DNA of 64,000 nucleotides from Tribonema minus. Taxonomy: Eukaryota; Sar; Xanthophyceae; Tribonematales; Tribonemataceae. The translations under genes and the position numbers were made by a program. The notes beneath the pieces are model-generated. The model saw only the letters and a list, made by a program, of their open reading frames with translations. It was not told where the DNA came from and ran no database searches. Positions within the stretch are counted from its first letter, which is position 1; the number at the start of each line of letters is the position of its first letter. The stretch is from positions 186,001 to 250,000 of the forward strand of contig JAFCMP010000028.1 in assembly GCA_017506865.1 (NCBI GenBank), in the 5' to 3' direction. Positions 23,401-35,400 of this stretch are shown piece after piece.

Positions 23401-26400
23401 CGAGTCCCTGAAGATGCCGCTTAGAGACGCCAGGACGTCTATGCGGGGTCTTTTCAGCTCATCTAGAGGCACCAGCTCATACTTGACGATGCGCCCCGTT
23501 GCCTCTTTCACGGGCCGAGCACCAATGAGTGCGAGTGCGATGGCGACGCTTTCGCCGCGCGTTTTGATGGAGTCAAGGCCCCACATGGTCACGGCGATGG
23601 TCTCAGGGTATGAGCCTGTGATTGAGCAGCAACAGAAAGAACGAATTGAACAAATGGATGAATGAAAGAATAATGAATGAATGATTTGACAAGTGTGTGT
23701 GTGTGTCTTGTTGGGGTCCAGGCCCCACATTGTCACGGCAATGGTCTCGGGGTAAGAGCCTGCGGCGGCCATGAGCAGCGAGAGAATGAATGCATGAATC
23801 AATGGATCATAAATGAATAATTGAAGAGAGTGTGTGTGGTTTGATGGAGTCCAGGCCCCACATGGTCACGGCAACGGCCTCGGGATACGAGCTTGTGGCA
23901 GCCATGAACAGCAAAAGAAAGAAAGAAAGAAAGATGGATGAATGAATGAATGAACGGATGGATGAATAGTTCAATGTGAGGGGGGATGTTGTGATGGAGT
24001 CCAGTCCCCACATAGTCACGGCGATGGTCTCGGGATACGAGCCTGTGATTGAGCAGTGTCAATGAATAAATGAATGAAAGGACGAATGCATGAATGGATA
24101 ATGAATGAATGATTTGATGAGGGTGTGTTTGTATTTTGATGGAGTCCAGGCCCCACATGGTCAGTGGCCTCGGGGTCAGTGATGGCCTCGAGGTACGAGC
24201 CTGTGGTGGCGGCCATGAGCACCGCAAGAATGAATGAATGAATGCATTACCATGATTGAGAGTTTTTGTATCTTGATGGAGTCAAAACCCCACATAGCCA
24301 CGGTGATGGTCTCGAGATACGAGCCACCACCGGCCACGAGCAGCAAAATAATGAATACTTCGAAGTACATGAATGAATGAATATTCCATGAATGATTTGA
24401 TGAGAGTGTGTTTGTGTCTTGATGAAATCGAGGCCCCACATGGTCACGACATTGGACTCGGGGTACGAGCCTGTGATTCAAGCAGCAAAAGAAAGAAAGA
24501 ATGGATGCATGATCATATGTGACAGTGCTCAACGGTAGGTCACCTCAATAGAGTGCTCTCGTTGCGCATGTTTTGATGGACTCCAGTTTGATGGACTCCA
24601 GTTTTGATGAACTCCAGAGGTGATGGTGTCTCTCAGTGTGACTGAGTAGCAATGGTGTAGCACTCAGCTTTGGAGCAGCGCGAAATGGCAAAAAAAAAAG
24701 GTGCTCTCTGGATTGAGCCAGTCAACCAGATGTCAAATACCACATGCCCATCAGACCAGATCTGTTCGATTTAATAGCCGAGCACTTTTTTTCAACTTCA
24801 AAATTTGAAGCCAACTAGCGCCTTGCAACTGGACGAGCACATATGCTCACAAGATCCACGGGCGCCAGCTGAGCCGTTTCGCAATGTCGCTGTGATATCC
24901 CCCATAAGTGGACCTGCTGCATTCGTCGCTTTTGTCCACGTACCTGTCAAATGCGCCATCGTTTTGCATACGTAGCACTGCTTGAAGCCAAATGGGTGTG
25001 CACAAAGCATGAGCACCAGCAGACGTTTCCACACCTCAGCATTCACTGGCTATTACAAGATGGACGTCAGTGCTCATGTGTATACACATCTAACGCACAT
25101 GTGCTCACCTGTTTTCTCCAGGTGCTGCTCAACAATCTTGGCAGCCGCTATCTGTCCCCTTGCCCACGCAGCGGGGGACGGCATGCGGTAGGGGTCCTGT
25201 GACAACAACCAGGTTGAAGTTAATTGTGAGGTTAGTAATTGTGAAGTTGAAGTTATGGGTGAAGTTGATGGGGGGGGGGGGGGGCTGCTATACATAGGAC
25301 GGAATGTAGCGTCTGGGGGTTCATGCAACCAGGTTAAAAGAGTATGGTATTATGTTGCGAGTAGCATACGTCACCATATCGTCAATACTAAAATCAGAGC
25401 TACACGACGCGCCTGTGCCGAGTTGATTGCTGCCGATTGACATTCAAGTGGGATCATTTTGAGCAGCAGCAGCGCTCCAACTACATTGCCCCCCCCGAGC
25501 TAACAACAACACTGCCTGTGGCAGCAGTGCTCACCGCAGTGTGAATACATAAAAAGAAATGATCCCTCAGCAGTATTGAAACAAGCTGTGCCTGTGGCAG
25601 TGCTCACCAGTGCGTGCATGTTCCTGCCAGTCGGTAGAACTCCTGGGCCATCCCTCAGAATGTCTCCACCGACACCGGGTGGCACGTATTCGCCGTTCAG
25701 AGCGCGCAAGACTCCTGATAGCTCCTCAGTGTTCAGCTCCAACAGCCGCTTGATCTCTGCGCAGTGGCAATACAGATGCAGAGGTTTCAAACAGCATGCC
25801 CGATTTGAGTGGTGTGCAGCGCACTACTCAATCAGTCAATGAATGAGTCATCGCATGAGTCAGTCTTTGAATCAACACATGAGTCGCTTGAGAACGATGA
25901 GACCTTGTGCTCACTACTGAGATCAGCAATTGCGACATCCACACATGGTGCATGAGAGACACCCACACGCAAGCAGACAAGTATTGTCGACCAATCTCAA
26001 GATTCTCAACACTTCAAGTCTTTAAAAAAAATTTGTGGGAGCGAAATCAGCAGAAAAACGGTTTGCATTGGGTTCGGCGTCCTAACCTTAATCTCGCTGC
26101 GCTGGCGCTAGCCGTACCCACAGCTATGCGCTGCTGCCGCTGCCGCAGCACACTGGTGAGATGTGGTGCGTTCACGCCAGACATATGCCTTGTTTTCTCA
26201 ACAATGCAGCAGTCTTGCTGAGCACTGCTGCAGGACGCGACCGCACGCCTGTGACACTGCCCCCCTCTGGGCATGTCGCCACCATATGCGGCATACGACT
26301 GTTACAGGCACAACTTGCTCATCGCAGTGGCGCAGGTAGTGATGAGATAACCCTGCTGATACACAACCCAACTGCTCCGCCTTGCCCCCAATGACCCCCC

Positions 26401-29400
26401 CCACACACATACACACAAACACGCAACCTTTTCAGCGCAGTAGCGACTAACATCACAGCGCCACGCTGGAAGACTTGATTGACGAGAGCAGGACAACAAC
26501 AATGCACGACACATAACAGATACCCACATACCTAGTACTTACCAAACGCTTCGGCGACCTTCTTGCTCAGCGCATACCCCGGCAGATCCTGCTGAGCACT
26601 GTCCCCCTGCCTTCCCCCCCAATCATCCCCCCCACAACCCCCAGCTCCTCCTCCATGGCAGCCCGCGCACCCTCAATCCCCACTGCCGACAGCAGCTTCA
26701 GGACGAGAGCGCAGAGCGTTGCACAGCAGCAGAGGCGGAGGCAGCGGCGACGCGGGCAGCGTGGTGTCACGGGGCGGTGGGCGTCAGTTACGGCGGTTAC
26801 AACTGAGCATGTGACGTGCGACGGACGACCAAGCGCAACTACGTAGACGGCACTGCTGCAGTAACGGGTGCCAGCAGCACACGCCCGATGCGACAGTTTT
26901 TGCAGATGACGACACACAACAAAGCGCAACTAGGCCCAGTACTGCAGCACGTGCATCCAGCACACACATCCAACACCACGACGGTTTTTGCAGAAGAACA
27001 GCAGCGCACTGCGGGCCCAACTGCCTAGACTCACCTTCAGCAGCTGCCACCGGAACCATTCCCCAAAGAACAGGCTGTCCTCGTACTGTTCCAAGAGCGT
27101 TCTGGGCTTCTGCGCCTTCTCCGGCGTGATCTCCGCGGTGAGGAGGCTGACGGCGTCGGTTACGGCGGTTACGTCTGAGCACTGCCCGCCGAAAGCGCGC
27201 ACTGCTGCCACGGCGTGCGAGAGCGTTGAGCCGCGCGGCAGGTTTGATATCGCCTGTAAGCGATACGCAGGAAGCATCATGGCAGCAGCAAACACTTTGA
27301 AGAGTGTACTGTACGCGAAGTACAACTAGGGGAGAGGTGCACGCATACTGATGCGCGTACTGTGTACTTCACGTATAACTAGGGGGAAGGTGCCATGTGA
27401 CAATATAGCCTGTAAGCAATAGATGCGCAGGGATAAAAAGACATCACAACAGCAGAAAAACCATGATTCGCGTACTGTACTTCAAGTGGAAGTAGATATC
27501 GCCTGTGTGCAAAACGCAGATTATCATAGGCAATACAGCAGCACACATGTTGATGAGTGTACTGTACTTCAAGCACAACTATGGGGGAGGTGCCAGTTGA
27601 TCACCGCAGCAGACACGTTGATTAGAGTACTATGTACTTCAGGTACAACTAGGGGGAAGGTGCTGTGTGACAATGTGGCAACGTCATTCAGGAGTGATAG
27701 ACAACGCGCCATGAAAGACGCTTTCGCACAGGGTATATGAAATCTCAGATAGCAACCTTGACATCAACCATCTAAATCTAAATGTAATCACACCTCAAAA
27801 GCAAATCACAAGGTAACACTCCAGCGGTGTGTGTCTGTGCATCGCAAGACTTCGCTCCGCTTTGGTGAGATGGTTGTTGCTTCTGCAAAGGATACATTCA
27901 GACCTTGTGAGTTCTGCATCGCTACGTGTGTCCACAACCACTGCTGCCAGTCGTGATATATACATATTGATTGCGCCTCTATGTACTTCTACTAAGTTTC
28001 CGGTCCGCAAGCCTGCACACTAACCCCCCTCTTAGATCCTGACAACATTGTTGCGTCACAGGCAGTCATGGAGCGATGATGGCTGTGTTGTCTAATACTG
28101 TCTGACCAATGTCTAATTCTAACCCTGACGCCATCCTATTTGTAACCCTAGTAAAGCACGTGCACCGCCCCGCCATAGCACTCGTGGCACATTGATGTTG
28201 CAGCACGATTGCTAACAGCGACTCGTGTATCAACACTTCGTTTGTTGTTCCATTGGCTTCGCTATCTACTCCTCATATCAACAGATGCGGTGCTGCCTAC
28301 AATCACACTTAATGCTATCACTGAGCTTCAGTCTGATCTAAGGTGTCAGTCACGATGCACATAATTCGAACCGTACATCAAAGGCATGCGATGAATCGGG
28401 GAGCACACAGGGCACTAAGATTGCAATAGGAGCTAGGTGTAAGTCATTGCACAGTGCGTGCCGTGCACTGGCATGCTCGAGAAGCTTGCCGTTGCATAAA
28501 CACTTCAAACACCACTATGAAGTGTGAACACACCTCAACATAACACTTTATTGTTGAAGTATGACTAACCTCAAGTGCCTCAGCGGGCACGTCACCTCCC
28601 TCGTAGAACGCGCTCAGGTACTGCAGGGTCTGCGGCGGGCTGGGGGGGGCCCCCAACACATGCAACCCCTCACTGAACAGCCTCTGCTCCAACACCAGCA
28701 AATAGTCACCAAGATCTGCCACATAGGCATCAAATTCGGATACAGCGTCATCGGTGGCGATGGCCTCTGCTGCCTCTGGGGAGAGTTCGCCATTGGCGGC
28801 GTTGGGGTAGGGGCGGTCGTCGAAGAGCCTGCAGTGCCAGCGCAATATTTGCAAAAGAGGGGGCAAGGGGGGGGGAATATCGCAAGCGGGGGGGGGGGGG
28901 GGGGGGGGTCAGCGAACTTTGCAACTAGTGGAAAGAATTTGGCTCTCAGGTGCTGGCACGGTATCACCGCTGTGCGCAGGTGTACTTGAGGTGTACTTGG
29001 GTTCCGAAGCTGTACTCACTCAAAGTGTACTTGCACGTGTGAACTTCATGTTGACGTTTCCTAGCCACAAGCAACACGCAGCATGCAGCGTTCGGCTCGA
29101 TCTGCAGTGCCCAAACATGCCGCATGTATATGAGCGCAGAGCTTCAAAGAGACGCCGCCGCAGTGGCGTGAACAATTCCCTGGACCAAGAACAAACATGG
29201 AAGGCACTTGCGGCTAACCATCCCTTGTTACCTAGAGCTCTACGATCTTTTGATTCGTTTTCATACAAGCACTCAGCATCACACTAATACAACCAGATGG
29301 AAGACATTAAACTGCGGCGATTCTCTTGTCTTGGCTGCGAGCTCCAAACATACAATCTGAATACGAGCGGAAAAGACACTGCCGCAGTGGCATGGACAAT

Positions 29401-32400
29401 GCTTCGGTCGAAGAAGAACCTCAAAGGAATGCTCCGCATCACACGGACATGAGACCAGAAACACCATACTGCGGAAGTTGTCTTGCTAAGGTAGGGCAAG
29501 TGTCATGTGCACGTACCCTGCTCTGGCGATCTGCGCCGCAATGGTGGGCCGCAGCGGCGCATTGCTGGCAGGACTCTCCCTGTACTCGAAGATGAGCTCC
29601 TTCAGGGACAGCAGCTCCTTGTACAGGCCCGCACGCGAGTACGGCGGCACCTGATGAAAAAGAAGTTGAAGTTGAAGTTTGATAAACAGTTGAAGTTGAG
29701 GGTTGCTATTTAGCAATGCCATGTGACATCATTCCACCAGCGAGAAAGCCGCGAATGGCCATTGCTGATAAAACTAGTTGATGGAATGAAAAAATGCAGT
29801 GTTATGGGTGCATGATGGGCAATTACCACTGCCGCTATCGACAGCGTCATTCAGTACACTCATCCATTCACTCAGTGGTGTTGCAGTTTCATTCAACAGT
29901 AACCCAGACCCAAACAGCCACCAGCGCTGCTTCGTGACACTGGCATTAAACCATGGGCTCATGCAATCACATTGTGGCTGACAATGGTGCAGCCTCTCAC
30001 TTGATGTTATAAGTTGCGTACAGTTGTGTGCGCAGAGGCTGCGCCATCCCAACCTCAAACAACTGCTTCAAACTCAAAACAACTCTCACAAAACACCTGC
30101 ACCACAGTGGTTGTCCAATCCTTGCCTACTGCACTCACATCGCAGCAAACGATTGCGGTGTAACACATGTACCCCCTGCACTACACCACTGCCTACTGCA
30201 CTCATCGTGCCTGAAACCTGTACTCACGTTGTGGCTGACAATGGTGCCTACGTTTTTAGGGCTTACACTTGCGGCAGTTACGCTCATGGCAGTTGCGCCA
30301 TCCTATCCTCTCAACCCAAATTCACCACTCCAAACACATTGTCTCACATCGAACAATTCACCTCCGCACTCACGTTGTGGCTGACAATGGTGCCGTAGCC
30401 CCTGCGCTTGGCCAGGATGCTCTCGCTGGGGTTGTTTGCGGCATATACATACACATTGGGCATGCCCCCTAGCAGTTGATCAGGCCATGTCTCAAACGTG
30501 TTGCCCAGGGGGCTCCCTGGTAGCCACTCCACCGTGCCATGCTGTAAGAAGGAGGGGGTGTGGGGGGGGCAACAACAGCTATAAGTTGTACTTTATGTTG
30601 CGTTGTATGAATTGGACCATGGTGTCATCCATGCATAGCGCCCCACACATGTGTATGTGGCACTGCATCATGACCATACCACACGCCCAATGCTATGCAG
30701 CAACGCAGGCCATAACTTTCGCGACAGCAGGCAAGTAATTTCTCCTTGTATTTCATAGCATGTAGAGTAACTACACGTTTGTGCTGCAATATATTGGCCT
30801 GAGGTGTGCATCCTTGGGGTAATCGTCAGCTGTGCAACTCATATGTACCATTCCACCAACAACTTCACTTGCACCAACAACTTCCACACAAACTGCAACA
30901 GCGGCGTATCCCACCAGAGCACACACAAATCCACAATGATAAGTGCACCCTGTAACTTCACTTCAAGTTGACAGCACGCTCACCATGCCAAAGTGCACAA
31001 TCGCCTGTGCCCCAAAGCCCCCTCTCTCCCCCCTGCCCGCCCCCTGCAGCCACTTGTAGAACGCCGCGTACTGCGGGTGGGGGGTCAGATCCCTCTCAAA
31101 CATGAGCCTCATAGGGTCCCCCTCAACCCCCAACAAGGGCTGTACACCCAGAAACACATTGCCCAGCTGCAGCCCCGCAACCACCATCTCCCCGTTGGCG
31201 GAGGTGGTTACGCCTTTGTAACTGCCGAGATCGCCGCCCCAGCCGCGCTCCACTTTGGCCGTCATGCGCTTGGAGAGGTAGAGGTCGAGATCCATGGGGG
31301 GGATACCCTGGCCCACCACTCTGGCACCTGAGCGTCATCACGTGGAGATGACAAAAGTGTCATGGGTTGGTATCATACAGAGCAGTGGGTATGTATATCT
31401 GGCGCCTGAGCATCACCATGTGAAAACATCCGCCATGCGAAGGAGACAAAAGTGTACAGGGTTGCTGTCATACAGAGCAGTGGGTATGATGACAAAAGTG
31501 GCATGGGTTGGTATATACAGAGCAGTGGGTACTTCTATGTATTCAAAGGGGCCATAGATGTGCTGCATCAGTAGGTGACAAGGCCCTTTGGTCCCAGATC
31601 CGATTGAAAAAATAGCTGGGACCTGTAGGAGGTGCTGGCGAGGGCATTCTCCGCAAGTGGGCATGCAGAATCAGCTGCTGAGTGAAAGCAGCGAATAACA
31701 ATTCGAGGACCACAACAATAGCACAATGTAGGTCGCATGGTAACACGACATGGGAGTAAAGGCTACAATGGTACGTGCGCGATTGACATGTACACAATAA
31801 CTACAGTAAGTGGATGAGCCTCCTTGATAGTGACAAAGTTACAGCAATCCTCCTGAAGCAATGCCTTCGGACTACTTGACGAACTTGAAGTATGATTATG
31901 TGCTTCAAGCGACCAGAAACATGCTTCGCCTGCTCGAGTGAGCGTATACAATGCTTGCACAAACGCTATGCTTACGATCAGACCGTTTTGGTTGATGAAG
32001 CAATAGGTAGCCAACACTTGCCCACTGCAGACAGGGCCAACTGCTGCCGTAAGAACACTGCCCTGTGTCTCTAAAAGCTGATGATGATCACTACTTTTTC
32101 ATTCACAAAATACATGTATGCAGCCAATTTTTTGCTACCTGCAAGCCCCTCCTTGTTGGCAACGCGGTAGGAGCATTCCTCGCCAAGCGAACACGCGTGG
32201 TCGACCGCTGCCTGCAGCCTGCTAACGCCGCGCGCCACGACAGCATCCTGATTCATGACCTGTCATGTGATGAGACGGGACATGAAGCGAATGACTGAAT
32301 GAATGAATGCCGCTTATGCGCACAGCACGCGAGGGGCAGGGACCAGTGAAGGGAAGCGCATGAATGAATGCATAATGCATTCCCGCACGCCACAACAGTT

Positions 32401-35400
32401 TCCTGCATTATGAACTGCCAACGCGATCACACAAAACGCATATGGATGGGAGAGTGAGTTTCAATGAACAGATGCGCTGACTAGCGTGTGCCAGCGCAGC
32501 ATCCTGATACATGACCTGCCTCTGCAGTCGAGCACAAAGCGTGAGGTTGAGCAGACCAATGGACCACAGAATTTAAAGTCAGAATCATGCAAAACCATGC
32601 AATGAATTAGCGATAGCAAATGAGTGTATGGATGAGTAGGTGAATGCAATGGATGCATACGTGGCCTTATGCCACAACAAGTCGAAAGCGGCAAAGCAGC
32701 GCCTCCCATTGATGAATGAATTAGTGCATGCATGAACGAACAGTACAATTAAGTGAAGTGGATGACATATAGGTTATATGGTTGCATCTACAACTGCATG
32801 CCTTTAAAGCGGTAATCAGCGCCTCCCTCTCAATGAATGAATGAACGCGTGAATGAACAGTTGCAATGATTACATGGATTTAATGAATCAACGGTAGCTG
32901 TTTCACATGCATATATACCTTCAGAGCAGCAACCAGCGCCTCCCCGTCAATCTTATCGCCAAATGGCCCCAGGTCATAGCCCTGCTCTGCCATCGACCGC
33001 AGCAAGGCCTCCAGGCTCTGCGGCACGTTGAGCAACGCTGCAGTACCCACTGCGCCCACATTGGGGGGAAAGCCGTACAGCAGCACCGCTATCTTGCGCT
33101 CGGAGGGGGGCGTTCGCCTGTTCGTGATGATGATCAGCACGGGGTAAACATGAACTTGTGTCACAGGAGCTTCAGTTTGAAGCACGAGAGAGGGCTGCAG
33201 AAATGGGTATTAGCAGCTGCGGTGGGGGCAGTTGAAGTATCAGTCGGCATGTGAGGGAAGTGGTGAGCAGTGAGCATACACAAATTAAGCCATGTTTTAG
33301 TCAAGACATCCAACTGCAGTACACATGCATGGTGCAGTCCAACGACAGTACCCTTCCAGCACAGCACTGGTCACTTCATTCCACCTTCAGAACCAAAGCA
33401 GTGCGGACGCCACCATATCATTGGTTTCTTGCATGCTAGTCGCACTTGCTTGAGAGACGAAATGGTGTGCGGCATCTCACCCCACGTTTGCATGATTGTT
33501 CTTTCAAAACGAAAGTGGCAGAGACCATAATGAGTACAATACCAGTACACGACTGACCTGAGCCCAGTCCACCCGTGAACTCTGCCCGCGAGCTTACGCA
33601 CCCTCTCCGGCACCAGCGCAATGCGATCGCCCACCAGACCACCCAGCACTACGGCATCAACTGCTCCATCGAGTTCTGGAAGGGAGAAGAGCACTACTTG
33701 CTGAAGGCCCTGGACGCCCACCTTCCTCCAACTGCAGCAGGGGCAGGGTCAGGGTAGGAGTTAAGTGTTGTAAGGCAGGGTTAAGGGTAAGGAGTTGAGG
33801 GTTGTGGCTAGAATTTGGATAGGGGTCAGGGTTACAAGGATGGTGTTGAGGCGCCGTGCTGGAAAACGCAAGAACAAATACTTCGACCAAGTCGGTGCCT
33901 CAACATGCGTCTTGACGCATAGCTCAACAACAAGATGTATTTCCTGGAGCATGTCAAGTAGAACTCGTACACAAATGAAAACCTTCAACAGCAGCAGCAG
34001 TGCTCAGGCATACTCAAGTCACACAGGACAGCAGACCTCGGGAGGAAAAGAGAAACCTCATGTGTTGGGCTACCAGCTGGAGCTGGCCTACTGACGTGAA
34101 AGCTTTCCATACTTAATACCCATGCCTCAGACGCTAAAATGCTTGCACACAGAAGTTTTTAGCTCCTGTGGATATGGTAGCACTGTTGACTCGTGGCCAA
34201 TCGCCGCAGCAGTGGCGACCACGGTCATTGGTGGAAGGCTTTTGCGGCTAACCACACCTTGTCACCTTGAGCTCTCCTGTTAGATGCGGTTTTTTTATTC
34301 ATGTCCGTAAAAGCGATGGCATACTTGATGCGGCCATTAGCTACAGGAGATCTCCCGTGATTGAGCCCTGTTAAACATCAAGCCATGGCCAACCACAATA
34401 CACTGAAGTATATGTACTTTAACAAGAAAGCACCCCCCTCCTGAAGGAATGTGGGGCGAGTGACCCGGAAATAGACAGCCTCTTGTGTAAGTTGCGCTTA
34501 AAGCAGGCCATCACCTCAACATTTGCTTGAATGTGAAACATGTGCACCACCTCATGTTTTCTGTTGCATTGAGATCATGTTATGCGGCATGATGCGGAAC
34601 CACATCTGCATTTAAGCCGTCCTGCCACGTTTAGCACATCAACACCACCTCCGGGGTTTTCTGACCGTAACCCTAAGTAGCCCCCAGCCCTAGTTGTTAA
34701 GTGCCTCAGGAAGTGAAATTGTGCGTAACGGCTTTGAAGTAGACGATAGAACTTGAAACCGTGAGCCCTCGAGAGCTCTGCAGGCCGCTAAGCGTGGCCG
34801 CAGGCTTGAGGCTACAGTGGGATACGTGCTAAGCGCCGCACCGCTGCATGCAGTCAGCGCCGCCTTTGCGGCAACACATCACGAGCTGGAGAGCCTGTGC
34901 AAGAATCAGCTGGCAGCTTCCTGGATGTTGCCGGAGGGTGTTGCCGCTGGGAGCGGCAACAGAACCCCTGCGCGCTGATTGGTGAACGGTTGTAGCGGTA
35001 CGCACATACGCATACCCGGCTCGCAAAAATCAGCATGCCCAGATGCATCAGTAGTGCGGAGGCTTGCGCGTGCCATGACTTAAGGAGGCTCGCGCCGTGA
35101 AGGGTCCCTCGCTACAATGACATGCTGCGCAGGCCAGTGTAATTACCATGTTATGCTACACATGGCAAGGACTGCTTGATAGCGTACATCAAAACTGGCC
35201 AATATGCTTACAATTGGTCAAAAGATGATGCTGATGTGCGCAAGAGTGTAATTGCACACCTGATTACATGTGTAAGCTTGAGGTACCTCAAGAATTGCAC
35301 ATCACAACGGGATGATCACATCAAAAAGTGCATTGGAAGTTCAAGGTGACGTGCCAGCAGCCTCACCTCTTCAAGTCCTGTATCAGCAGCGGAGCCGCCA

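Noticed and set aside
23640..24530. CRISPR-like array (regular repeats about 140 bp apart)
   Set aside because: Units are copies of a chelatase exon head plus microsatellite, in a eukaryotic intron; not short palindromic repeats with unique spacers.
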